From contig CAIMMI010000053.1 in the NCBI GenBank assembly GCA_903842505.1, positions 1-48,380 of the forward strand: a stretch of 48,380 nucleotides of DNA, read 5' to 3'. The position numbers were made by a program, and so were the translations under genes. A model generated the notes under the pieces. The model saw only the letters and a list, made by a program, of their open reading frames with translations. It was not told the origin of the DNA and ran no database searches. This document shows, in pieces, positions 1-8,405 of this stretch. Position 1 is the first letter of the stretch. Each line of letters begins with the position of its first letter. This DNA is from an uncultured Verrucomicrobiota bacterium. GTDB lineage: Bacteria; Verrucomicrobiota; Verrucomicrobiia; Limisphaerales; UBA9464.

Positions 1-1
1 C

Positions 2-682
2 ATGTCGCTCCGCGCCGCCGATCTCGCCCGCTACATCGACCACACGCTGCTGAAGCCGGAGGCTTCCGCTGCGGACATTGAGCGACTGTGTGCGGAGGCC
101 CGCGAACACCGCTTCCACGCGGTCTGCGTCCACGGCTCACGGGTCGCCCTGGCGGCCGCCCGTCTTGAGGAGTCCGGCGTCTATGTCGCCGCAGTGGTTG
201 GCTTTCCCCTGGGGGCAGCGGATTCGGATGCCAAGCGATTCGAGACCGAGTCCGTCATTGATCTGGGCGCCCAGGAGATCGACCTCGTGTTGAACATCGG
301 GCGACTTCGGGAGGGCGACGACCGATACGTGCTGCGTGAGATGCGGGACGTGGTGGAGGCCGCGCAGACGGTTCCGGTGAAGGTCATCCTCGAGACCTGC
401 CTGCTCAATGAAGAGCAGAAGCGCCGCGCCTGCTCCCTCGCCGTCGAAGCCGGCGTCCGCATGGTCAAGACTTCGACCGGATTCTCAACCGGCGGTGCCA
501 CGCTGGAGGATGTCCGTCTGATGCGGGAATGCGTGGGACCCAAGATCGGGGTCAAGGCGAGCGGAGGCATCCGGGATACCGCCACGGCCCTCGCCATGAT
601 CGAGGCCGGCGCCACCCGACTGGGCACGAGCTCCGGCGTGGCGATCCTTCGCGGCGTCGCCACCGAAGGCAGCGGGTACTGA
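2..682 (+). CDS. deoC: Deoxyribose-phosphate aldolase
   Basis: This 226-residue class I aldolase splits 2-deoxyribose 5-phosphate into glyceraldehyde 3-phosphate and acetaldehyde, in cytoplasmic deoxynucleoside salvage. The DeoC TIM-barrel signatures are visible: the N-terminal YIDHTLLKP strand, the acidic residue in IDLVLN (D94), the Schiff-base lysine in MVKTSTGF (K156) and the second active-site lysine in GVKASGGI (K185). The length fits the short bacterial DeoC type and the ATG lies one base inside the window, so the protein is complete although its promoter is not seen. It converges on the minus-strand epimerase gene 24 bases downstream. The family call is secure from the active-site motifs. 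Confidence 0.97.
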   Translation: MSLRAADLARYIDHTLLKPEASAADIERLCAEAREHRFHAVCVHGSRVALAAARLEESGVYVAAVVGFPLGAADSDAKRFETESVIDLGAQEIDLVLNIGRLREGDDRYVLREMRDVVEAAQTVPVKVILETCLLNEEQKRRACSLAVEAGVRMVKTSTGFSTGGATLEDVRLMRECVGPKIGVKASGGIRDTATALAMIEAGATRLGTSSGVAILRGVATEGSGY

Positions 683-706
683 CGGATCGGTCGCTCCCAG
701 AAGGAC

Positions 707-1678
707 TCAGGCTGCCGGGCCAAGCCCCGCAACCTGCCGAACGACATCGCGAACACCGGCGCGGGGACGGAATCCGGTCAGGCGTTCGAGCTTTCTGAGA
801 TCAGGCCTTCGTCGCGGCATGTCCTGAAACCCGGATTGATACGCAGCCTCGTAGGGAACCCGATCAATCGTCGAAGCCGAACCCAGCTCGGAAATGACCA
901 CCTGCGCCAGGTCGAGGATCGAGATTTCCTCGTCGTGTCCGATGTTGACGATCTGGCCGGCCGCCGCCGGGCAGGCCCAAAGTCGGAGAAGGGCCTCAAC
1001 ACAGTCCTGCACCCGGCACAGGCATCGCGTTTGACGCCCGTCGCCAAAAACGCGCAGTGGCTGCCCGGCCCGGGCGGCACTGACAAACCGGGGAAGCACC
1101 ATGCCGTGGCGGCCCGACTGACGTGGGCCAACGATGTTGAACAATCGGGCGATCACGACGGGGACACCCTGTTCACCGTGACACGCCAGCGCCAGAAACT
1201 CGTCGAGCAGCTTGCTGCAGGCGTAGCTCCACCGACTGAGCGTCGGAGGCCCGATCAGGAGGTCGTCCTCCTCGGAAAACCATGGCTTGTCGCTCTTGCC
1301 ATAGACTTCGGAGGTCGAGGTGAACACCACAGGTGTCTTGGACTTCGAGGCTGCGTCCAACACCGCTTCCGTCTCGCGCAGGTTGATCTCGATCGTCCGG
1401 CGTGGTGCTTGCACCACCAACTCCACACCGACCGCAGCCGCGAGATGGAAGACGGCCTTGGCCGACGCCACCGTATCCCCCAGACCCGCCCAGGCGGAAA
1501 CCGTGGACTCCACCCGCTCCAGCCCGGGATGGGAACGAACCGAAGCCAGATTGTCCCAGCTTCCAGTCGAGAGGTCGTCAATGACCACGACCTGCTCTCC
1601 GGCTGCGAGCAACCGTTCCACGAGATGGGAGCCAATGAACCCAGCACCTCCCGTCACCACAACCCGTCGAGTATCCAC
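707..1678 (-). CDS. NAD-dependent epimerase/dehydratase (extended SDR)
   Basis: A 323-residue cytoplasmic extended short-chain dehydrogenase/reductase acting on a nucleotide sugar. The Rossmann glycine motif GGAGFIG is at residues 10-16, the active-site serine region STSEVYG at 121-127, and the catalytic pair Y152-x3-K156 in YACSK. The overall pattern is closest to UDP-glucuronate decarboxylase and UDP-glucose 4-epimerase relatives, but the exact substrate cannot be told from motifs alone. The start is a GTG; no ATG gives an intact N-terminal nucleotide-binding strand. The gene diverges from apaG, and no glycan-synthesis genes flank it, so the neighbourhood gives no hint of pathway. Confidence 0.9.
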   Translation of the reverse strand: MDTRRVVVTGGAGFIGSHLVERLLAAGEQVVVIDDLSTGSWDNLASVRSHPGLERVESTVSAWAGLGDTVASAKAVFHLAAAVGVELVVQAPRRTIEINLRETEAVLDAASKSKTPVVFTSTSEVYGKSDKPWFSEEDDLLIGPPTLSRWSYACSKLLDEFLALACHGEQGVPVVIARLFNIVGPRQSGRHGMVLPRFVSAARAGQPLRVFGDGRQTRCLCRVQDCVEALLRLWACPAAAGQIVNIGHDEEISILDLAQVVISELGSASTIDRVPYEAAYQSGFQDMPRRRPDLRKLERLTGFRPRAGVRDVVRQVAGLGPAA

Positions 1679-1783
1679 GCCGTCAGCGTGCCGGCTGAAT
1701 CCGCGGCTGGCGAGGTCTCACTGCGGTTCCGTATGTGGTTCCCCGCCTTGCACCGGAAGACGCATTCGGCCAGCTTCCCGCGC

Positions 1784-2167
1784 ATGAATCAGAGCGGCAC
1801 CCCTGTGGAACTGGATGGACTCCGGGTCACCGTCGACCGCCTGATCTACCGGCACGTCCCCGTGGCCGACAAGCCGCACTCCTTCGTCTACTTCATCAGC
1901 ATCCACAACGACACCGACGTCGAGATCACCCTCCAACGGCGCAAATGGGTTGTGACCTCCGACGATGGAACCCAGCTGGTGTTCGTCGGGGATGGGGTCG
2001 TCGGGCAGACTCCGGTGCTCAAGCCAGGCGGGAAGTTCACTTACAACTCCCAGCATCTGATCGCCACCGCCTCTGCGGTCGCCGAGGGAGCCTATGGCGG
2101 AATCGACGAGAACGGACGTCAGGTCGTCACCCGCATCCCGAAGTTCCGCATGGTCGTCCCGGACTGA
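1784..2167 (+). CDS. apaG: ApaG-domain protein
   Basis: A 127-residue protein covering the whole ApaG (DUF525) fold, an immunoglobulin-like beta sandwich. Family landmarks are the N-terminal strand VTVDRLIYRHV, the central FVYFISIHNDTDVEITLQRRKWV region, the GEG-like turn seen here as GDGVVGQTPVLKPG, and the FTYNSQHLI strand. ApaG is linked genetically to divalent-cation and diadenosine-tetraphosphate phenotypes in enterobacteria, but its biochemical role is unsettled. An upstream in-frame ATG at 1733 would add 17 residues unlike the family, so the start at 1784 is preferred although no clear ribosome binding site precedes either. The gene converges on the esterase gene 13 bases away. Confidence 0.92.
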   Translation: MNQSGTPVELDGLRVTVDRLIYRHVPVADKPHSFVYFISIHNDTDVEITLQRRKWVVTSDDGTQLVFVGDGVVGQTPVLKPGGKFTYNSQHLIATASAVAEGAYGGIDENGRQVVTRIPKFRMVVPD

Positions 2168-2180
2168 GGCAGGTCCGCAC

Positions 2181-4379
2181 TCAGGGCTCCGCTACATAGT
2201 TGGCGGCCTGACGCCGCACGGACTGCGCATCTCCCGGCGTGCCGAGACGCAGCAGATCCGGTTCGGAGCGGACAGCGTACACGGATCGCACCAGCGGAGG
2301 GATGGCCTCCTCTCCCAGCAGCAAGGTCCGCCCCGGAACGCCCAGCGCAACCAGACCGGGAACATCGCCGTACCTGGCACCACCCGGAGTAAAGTCGGGA
2401 TGACGCAGATCCGTCAGCTTGCCGAATCGGAAGCCCGCGAGATCCAACGCCGCCCGCCCCACCATTCCGCGGGATTGTGCCCGGGCCGCGGCCGCGATCA
2501 CGCCGGCCCCGTCGACGCCCACGAGATCCACCCGACTGGAGCGCTGCTCGTGATCGCGCACAAACCGCAGGACAGCGAGGGCATCGACCACCCGTTCCGC
2601 AAACACGGATGGATTGTAGCCAAAGGTATAGGACCCGGATTCCCGCGGGTTCCGAACCTTTGGGGTCACGTCGAGAGGCCGACCGTCGGCGAGGAACTCG
2701 CCCTGGTAGCACAGGTCGACCCCGACCACGCTTGTTCCTCCGTCGACCAACTTCTGCACCTCAGGACGAAGCTTTCCATCCGCCCCATACAGACCGTCCT
2801 TCCCCTCGCCGCTGAGCCAGACGGTCGTCCGACCGTTCCACTTCCTGGGATGGCAGAAGACAGCGGGCAACTCGCGTCGTCCTCCCGTCCCACGCAGCAA
2901 CCCGAACATCTCGAGCCAGGTTCCACGATCCTCCTTGCCACTCAGGCTCCACTTGCAGGCTCCGGCTTCCTCGATGCCCCCGTTGAGCACGATGTCCCAG
3001 CCTCCTCCGAACACCTTGGTGAACTCGGCCGGAACGGCCGCAGCAGCATCGAGGGAGCGCTGGGTATCCAGATGCCATTCCCGGAGCAGGCTTCGCTCAT
3101 GGGTGACGTCGGCAGCGGGTGGCGCCGGGTGCTGGGCATCCCAGACCGTGAGTTCCTCCCGTCGGAGGCGGCGATAGTCGCGCTCGATGACAGGCTCGGG
3201 AAGCCCGAGGCGGAAGTGGCGGTTCACCCAGGTGTAAAAAGCGGATCGCGAGACGGCGTTGTAGTTGTGGGGAAAGTGCTCGCCGCGCTTGAGCATCACG
3301 CGGTCTTTCGCACCGTGGAGCGCGTATAACTGCTGCAATTCCGGAAAACCCTTGGTCGACATCTCCCGGGTCCAGTCGTTGGCGGAGGTCATCCCCTGGG
3401 GCTTCGGTGCGAACAGGGCCGCGAACTCCACGTTGCCGGTCCCGATCCGGAGGAGGCTGGCATTTTCACACGTGCAACCGCCCTGCATCGCCGTGCTCAC
3501 CATCACCGCCGGAAAGGAGAGCTTCACCCGCGGATCAATCGCCGCCAGAAGCATGGTCTGGGTTCCACCACCGCTCGCCCCGGTCATCGCCACCCGTTCC
3601 GGATCCACCTCGGGAAGCGACAACAGGAGGTCCAGCGAACGCGACGCGTTCCAGGTCTGGAGCCCCATGATGCTCTGAAGGTGGGCCTCGGCCTGGGGAC
3701 TGAAGAAGCCCCACCCCTCCGGCGTGTTCATCTCCGGTCGCTGTTTCGCGAATCCATGCGCCAGAGCCATTGAGATCTGCTGGCTGTCGGAGTTCCCCAA
3801 CATGTCCCACTGCCACACCACGCAGCCCATCCGGGCCAACTGAACACACATCGACTGGAACCGGCTCCGGCCACCTTCCTCGAACCGCTCCTCCCCTTCA
3901 GCCAACTCCCGCAGCAACTCCTTGTCGGACGCTTCACTCAACCGCGCGTCCGTCCAGTGGCCATGAGCGAACAACACCGCCGGAACCTTCCCGGTCACCT
4001 TCTTCGGCCGGTACAGGTTGCCCGTCACAAAATGGCCCGGCCGGCTTTCGAAATAGACCTTCTCGATCGTATACTCCTCCCGGTCTACCCGACCGTGCAC
4101 CACAGCATTCAACGGCGTGCGCGTCGGCTCGGGCCAGATCCCCTGCGATACACGGATCCGCCGCTGGACGACTTCAGCCCGCCGGTTCCACGCCTCCAGC
4201 GTTTCCGGCGGATGGAACGGAAATTCTCCGTCCAGATCCTTCAATGCTCCCAACCGGGAATCCGTCGGCCGCGCACCCACCGGCAGGACCCGGGGACCGG
4301 CGGCTTCCAGATCGAGTGAAAGTCCGGCCAGGGCGCCGACGATGGCTGCCATCCAGCACAACCGAAGGGGAGATCTCAT
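2181..4379 (-). CDS. Secreted two-domain acetylxylan-esterase-like alpha/beta hydrolase
   Basis: A 732-residue exported hydrolase with a signal peptide (about residues 1-26). Residues about 100-390 form an alpha/beta hydrolase of the acetylxylan esterase/AB-hydrolase type. The oxyanion strand is AVLFAHGH, the nucleophile elbow is GASGGG with Ser269, a likely acid is D335 in SANDW, and the likely catalytic histidine is in EHFPHNYN (H371). Residues about 440-730 repeat the hydrolase fold, but the elbow reads GVDGAG with Asp in place of Ser, so the second domain is probably not catalytic. Related two-domain proteins are common in Planctomycetes and Verrucomicrobia and are thought to deacetylate polysaccharides; the substrate here is unknown. 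It lies 87 bases after the coiled-coil gene. Confidence 0.85.
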   Translation of the reverse strand: MRSPLRLCWMAAIVGALAGLSLDLEAAGPRVLPVGARPTDSRLGALKDLDGEFPFHPPETLEAWNRRAEVVQRRIRVSQGIWPEPTRTPLNAVVHGRVDREEYTIEKVYFESRPGHFVTGNLYRPKKVTGKVPAVLFAHGHWTDARLSEASDKELLRELAEGEERFEEGGRSRFQSMCVQLARMGCVVWQWDMLGNSDSQQISMALAHGFAKQRPEMNTPEGWGFFSPQAEAHLQSIMGLQTWNASRSLDLLLSLPEVDPERVAMTGASGGGTQTMLLAAIDPRVKLSFPAVMVSTAMQGGCTCENASLLRIGTGNVEFAALFAPKPQGMTSANDWTREMSTKGFPELQQLYALHGAKDRVMLKRGEHFPHNYNAVSRSAFYTWVNRHFRLGLPEPVIERDYRRLRREELTVWDAQHPAPPAADVTHERSLLREWHLDTQRSLDAAAAVPAEFTKVFGGGWDIVLNGGIEEAGACKWSLSGKEDRGTWLEMFGLLRGTGGRRELPAVFCHPRKWNGRTTVWLSGEGKDGLYGADGKLRPEVQKLVDGGTSVVGVDLCYQGEFLADGRPLDVTPKVRNPRESGSYTFGYNPSVFAERVVDALAVLRFVRDHEQRSSRVDLVGVDGAGVIAAAARAQSRGMVGRAALDLAGFRFGKLTDLRHPDFTPGGARYGDVPGLVALGVPGRTLLLGEEAIPPLVRSVYAVRSEPDLLRLGTPGDAQSVRRQAANYVAEP

Positions 4380-4466
4380 GTGGGGTCAGGTTAACCCCGG
4401 GCCCCGGGCTTCGGGGAGTACGAAGTACAGGACAGGGTCGGGATGCGCCCCGCCGGAATCCTTCCC

Positions 4467-5963
4467 CTACTGAAGCCCGGGCGGGAGGCGATCCACCATC
4501 GCCCGGAACTCCTCCAGTTTCTTCCCGACCGCGGCCTTCGTCATCGAGGGATCCAAGGCTCCACCGGCCGCGGGTTGCACATCGGAGAGCACCACGCAGT
4601 ATTCGGAATTCACCATCAAGCCCAGGATCTCGCCCGAGCGGCTCACGACCAGATCGCCGGACGACGGAGAAAACTCACCGAAAAGCCGGCTGAAAACCTT
4701 GGTCTTCATGCGGACATAGCCCGGGGTTCTGGGATCCAACCGGAACTCCACCTCGCCGAAATAGCGGCCGCCCCGACTCACGATCAGCGCGTCCGGAAAC
4801 TTGAAGGGATTCTTGGCGAGTTGGTAGATGCGGACCCCCGCTTTCTGCGCAGACGCCGGATCCACCGGAACCACCATGCCCCGGGGATCCGCTCGGAGGA
4901 AGGCCGCTGCCCCCGAAGTCAGGATCCCTCCGCGGACCTGGACGCGGGCCGTCGGCTGATCCAGTCCGAATCCAGGAATGCTGAGGCTATAGGGACTTTC
5001 GTTCACATGCAGGAGGGCCGAAGTCTTCACGCCGTCACTGATCAGCACCGTGGCGCTCGCCTTCTCGCGCGGCCCCGTCGAGAAAAGGCCGGAAGACGTC
5101 CCGCCGATGACGACATCGACGCGGTTGCTCAGGAAATCCTGGAAGAGGAGATTGGCGCTGGTGGGAGTGTTGTCGCGGATCTCCTGCTTGAGTTCCTCGG
5201 ACTTGGCCGCCAGTTGGTTGACGCCCGTGGCGAGCGCAGCCGTCTGGGCCTGGATCCGGTCCTTCTCCAACTGGACCCGGGTTACCTGCTGCTTCAACTC
5301 CGAGACGTTCTCCCGGAGGAGGGTTCGCTCGGCGTCCGCCACCTTGACGGCCGAGGCCAACTCCGACGCCCGCCGTTCGGCTTCCCGCTTGTCGTTTTCG
5401 ATCGCAACCAGCGCCTGCTGCTGACGCCGCGCGGCTTCCCGTTCGGCCGCCAGGGCCTCCGTCAGCTTACGGCGTTCGGCCTCGGAAAGTTTGACGTTCT
5501 CGCTGAGGGATTCCCGGGCCTTCTCGATCTCCGCGAGCCGGGCTCCAGTCTGCGCCAACTGCTGCTGGGTGGCTGCCGCCTGCTGCTGCAACTGGGCAGC
5601 CTGCTGCGCCGCCTGCGAAAGCGTGTTGGTCAGCCGCACCGCCAGTTCCTGCGCGGATTGACGCGCCTGCTGGAGACCTGCTTCCAACTCCTGACGACGG
5701 GAATCCAGCGTCCGGACAGCGGCGTCCCTCGACGCGGTCTCGCTCCGCATCTGTTCCGACAGCTTCTCCCTCGCCGCCCGCTCCTCCTCCAAAGCCGTCC
5801 GCATCGAGGCCACCAGGTCCTCGGAGGTCGCCGCGGCATTGGCAGCCACGGCAGGGACCGGCGGTTGACGGGCTGCTTCCGGCTCGACCGTATCCCACCG
5901 GGACAAGGCCAGCAGGTTCAGGAGCAGGAAGTCACAGAGGATGAGGAGCAGGGTTCGGTTCAT
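4467..5963 (-). CDS. Membrane-anchored coiled-coil protein with trypsin-like C-terminal domain
   Basis: I do not recognise a named family for this 498-residue protein. It starts with a hydrophobic anchor (residues 4-20), then has a low-complexity Ala/Pro stretch and a long heptad-rich, Glu/Gln/Arg/Ala coiled coil (about 45-262). A beta-rich domain follows (about 270-460). Its segment SGDLVVSRSGEILGLMVN (435-452) resembles the GDSGGPVV..G.VIGI strand pair of trypsin/HtrA folds but lacks the catalytic serine, so a dead protease or a scaffold is possible; this is inference. The start lies 13 bases after the stop of the polytopic membrane gene, which suggests one operon with that gene and the DUF4230 gene. 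Confidence 0.75.
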   Translation of the reverse strand: MNRTLLLILCDFLLLNLLALSRWDTVEPEAARQPPVPAVAANAAATSEDLVASMRTALEEERAAREKLSEQMRSETASRDAAVRTLDSRRQELEAGLQQARQSAQELAVRLTNTLSQAAQQAAQLQQQAAATQQQLAQTGARLAEIEKARESLSENVKLSEAERRKLTEALAAEREAARRQQQALVAIENDKREAERRASELASAVKVADAERTLLRENVSELKQQVTRVQLEKDRIQAQTAALATGVNQLAAKSEELKQEIRDNTPTSANLLFQDFLSNRVDVVIGGTSSGLFSTGPREKASATVLISDGVKTSALLHVNESPYSLSIPGFGLDQPTARVQVRGGILTSGAAAFLRADPRGMVVPVDPASAQKAGVRIYQLAKNPFKFPDALIVSRGGRYFGEVEFRLDPRTPGYVRMKTKVFSRLFGEFSPSSGDLVVSRSGEILGLMVNSEYCVVLSDVQPAAGGALDPSMTKAAVGKKLEEFRAMVDRLPPGLQ

Positions 5964-5976
5964 GATGCCCCCAGGC

Positions 5977-7614
5977 TCAACGCACCGGACCGGATCCCGC
6001 TTCCGCCTGTCCTTCGAGGATCAGCTCGCGCTTGATCGGACGGACATGCCGGATCTTCACCAAGGCGACGGTGACGATGCCGAGCAGGTTCGAGGAGTAC
6101 GCCGCGAGAAGGTTGGCCTCGACCACGTGGAGGACCTGGAGCACCAGCGCCGCCGCCGTCCCGGCGATGCCGATGTAGAGCCCCGCATCAAACAGGTTCT
6201 CCTCATTCTCCATCAGGCGCAGCCGCACTGCGGCCGGTTCCTCCATCTCACGGATCTCGGTGATCTTGCGCCGGCAGATGACGTACACGGTCAACTGCAG
6301 CAGCGCGAACAGGACGATCGTCGCAACGGTTTTCGGTTCCATGACTGGCCTTTCTCGGGACACGGCTCCCCCCGCCGCAGCGGTGGGACTCGAAAGTAAA
6401 TGGACGCGGACTCCCGGGGGCTTCGGCGGCCGGGGCGGCGTTGGTTCAGCAAGGATGAACAGGAAAAAGCCCAGCGCCAACCCCAGTGCCAAGGTTCCAG
6501 CCCACGAACTGGTGGCATCCCCCATTCCGCCCACCTCCAGCGCACCGCCGACTGCGGACGCCAGGAGCAAGGCGGCAATGCCCAGCATCGCGGACCGAAG
6601 CACCCGCGCCACTTCCGGCGCGCTGCCCACCCACGCGGCCAAGCCGCGGAAGGTGAATCCATCGGTTCCCACCGGTTGACTCATCTCGGCGTAGGCCCGG
6701 GTCGCCCCCACTCCACCCCGAAGCGCCGTTTCCAATCCCAGCCGGCCCGAAGGTCCGGGATGCGAATACCAAGCTGCGACCTTCCCCGGTGAACCACTGA
6801 GCACCGCGGCCGAGTACAGCAACGGCAGGTCCGCCTGATTCGTGCGGACCGTCGCCGTCCACCGATGGAGGGCTGCGGAACTGGGCACCGTGCGGACCAG
6901 TTCGCGGAAACTCGTCCAATCCAGCCTCCGCGACAGCGTCAGCACATCGAGGCAGATGTGTTCAAACGCCTCATTCGGAGCACCGGGAGCGATATGACCC
7001 AACATTCCCTGAAGCTCGGACGCCCAACCGGAGTTCAGCACATCGGACTCCGCAAGCGTCGCCAGCATGAGGATGACCGCCTCCAGCGGTTGCCCGCCTG
7101 GCCTCTGGACCGGGATGAACTCGCGGGCCCCGAAATCCCGGGCCGCAAGGATCGCCCGCGTGGACAGCAGTTGGGACGAACTCAGGAAGGTCCGCATGGC
7201 TCCCCGATTTCCCTCCGGGAGGAAGACCTCCATCGCGGTTCCGAATCCATTGGTGATCAGGGGAAGTCGCAGCCCGGCCACACGCCCCAGAACCGGATCC
7301 GCCCCGCCGAGAACCCGGGCTGCAGGTGCCTGCACCGCCGCCTCCAGGCGTGCCATGAGTTCGTTGGTGCCCGTCATTCCCAGGCGGATGGCCGCGGTGG
7401 CGAGGAGGAATCCAGGCCCGGGCCGACCGGCCTGGGTGGCCGCGTCGCCGACCTGCACCAGCGAGGGTGTTCCCCTGCCGGCAGCGGAAAGCACGGAGGG
7501 ATGCGTCCACCACCAGCGGGCGGGCAAGCCCCAGGCGCCCACGGCGATCAGAAGTCCAATCAACGCCAGCAGCGTTGAGCGTCCCGCCGAGGATTCTCGG
7601 TGCAATTCAGCCAT
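5977..7614 (-). CDS. Polytopic membrane protein, two modules
   Basis: A 545-residue uncharacterised inner-membrane protein. An N-terminal helix (about 14-30) is followed by a 300-residue, probably alpha-helical extracytoplasmic region with no motif I know, then two membrane helices (about 343-365 and 374-396) and a Pro-rich linker (398-410). The last 121 residues form a separate module with three predicted helices and an Arg/Lys/Glu-rich loop. That module begins at Met425, and the DNA before this codon (start at 6342) has a plausible ribosome binding site, AGAAAGG, so it may also be made alone. It lies between the DUF4230 gene and the coiled-coil gene in the same direction. No function is assigned. 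Confidence 0.75.
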   Translation of the reverse strand: MAELHRESSAGRSTLLALIGLLIAVGAWGLPARWWWTHPSVLSAAGRGTPSLVQVGDAATQAGRPGPGFLLATAAIRLGMTGTNELMARLEAAVQAPAARVLGGADPVLGRVAGLRLPLITNGFGTAMEVFLPEGNRGAMRTFLSSSQLLSTRAILAARDFGAREFIPVQRPGGQPLEAVILMLATLAESDVLNSGWASELQGMLGHIAPGAPNEAFEHICLDVLTLSRRLDWTSFRELVRTVPSSAALHRWTATVRTNQADLPLLYSAAVLSGSPGKVAAWYSHPGPSGRLGLETALRGGVGATRAYAEMSQPVGTDGFTFRGLAAWVGSAPEVARVLRSAMLGIAALLLASAVGGALEVGGMGDATSSWAGTLALGLALGFFLFILAEPTPPRPPKPPGVRVHLLSSPTAAAGGAVSRERPVMEPKTVATIVLFALLQLTVYVICRRKITEIREMEEPAAVRLRLMENEENLFDAGLYIGIAGTAAALVLQVLHVVEANLLAAYSSNLLGIVTVALVKIRHVRPIKRELILEGQAEAGSGPVR

Positions 7615-7696
7615 GCTTCAGTCCTGGCGCGGTGGTCACCTTAGCCAGACAACCGCCAGGTGCCGCGCATTCACCCGAGGGTTAAACAGAAACGAC

Positions 7697-8305
7697 TCAT
7701 CGAAAAGCTACTTCAACTTCAGCGAACCCGGACTGCGTCAGAAGGCTCGTGAGGTGCAGTCGGGCCCGTTCTTCCGCATCCTTCAGGATCCCGGAATCCC
7801 GGACGGCAACCTTGATCGAGTCCACGGCCTGGCGACGGGCGTCCTGCTCCAGGTCTTTGTCGAATGCCCGCAAAGCCCCCGTTGAACGTTCGACGATCTG
7901 GGTCCGGCGGTCGTCGAGATAGACGTCCAGGATCTGGGGCCGAGGCAGAGTGAGATGGATGGATTTCCCCCGGATCCCGACATCGCCCGGTTGAATCCGG
8001 GAGAGGTCCACCCCGGCCTTGGCCACGCCGTGGGCCACCATCAGAAGCCGATTGTCCCCGTACCACTTGGCGTCCTCGACGATCACGATCTTCTCCAGCA
8101 CATACTTGACGCTGACCAGTTGGTTCAGTCCCTGGATCTGTCGAACCAGCGTTGGCGTATCGGAGATTGCCGGCGTTCCGGTCCCTACACCCGTCCCCCG
8201 GGCAAGCATCCACCCACCCATGACGCCGATGCCCACCAATGCCAGGAGCAGGAACCCTCCCGCTCCCACCAGAAGCCACCCCATCGATTGCCTTTCCCGC
8301 GCCAT
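7697..8305 (-). CDS. DUF4230 membrane-anchored protein
   Basis: A 202-residue protein with a single N-terminal membrane helix (about 10-32) and a DUF4230 domain over most of the rest. Visible hallmarks are the early LVRQIQGLNQLVSVKYVLEKIV segment, a central region with GDVGIRGKSIHLTLP, and the D-x-R-rich helical tail with LLTQSGF. DUF4230 proteins are usually anchored to the membrane with the domain outside the cytoplasm; their role is unknown. The ATG at 8305 was chosen because the helix follows at once; upstream in-frame codons would add a 34-residue Cys/Trp/His-rich leader. The gene is divergent from the CLC gene and is first of the 8305-4467 cluster. Confidence 0.85.
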   Translation of the reverse strand: MARERQSMGWLLVGAGGFLLLALVGIGVMGGWMLARGTGVGTGTPAISDTPTLVRQIQGLNQLVSVKYVLEKIVIVEDAKWYGDNRLLMVAHGVAKAGVDLSRIQPGDVGIRGKSIHLTLPRPQILDVYLDDRRTQIVERSTGALRAFDKDLEQDARRQAVDSIKVAVRDSGILKDAEERARLHLTSLLTQSGFAEVEVAFR

Positions 8306-8405
8306 GATGCAGGAGCCTATCCCAGCCAGGCATCCAGGCCAATTCCCGTGCTGCCCAACATCCCCGTGGACCCACGCGCGCAGGCAGGCGACGCTCTTTC
8401 CAGGC

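Noticed and set aside
836-1783. Extension of the apaG frame upstream to 836, giving a 443-residue protein
   Set aside because: The added part is antisense to the epimerase gene and has no ApaG-family or other features.
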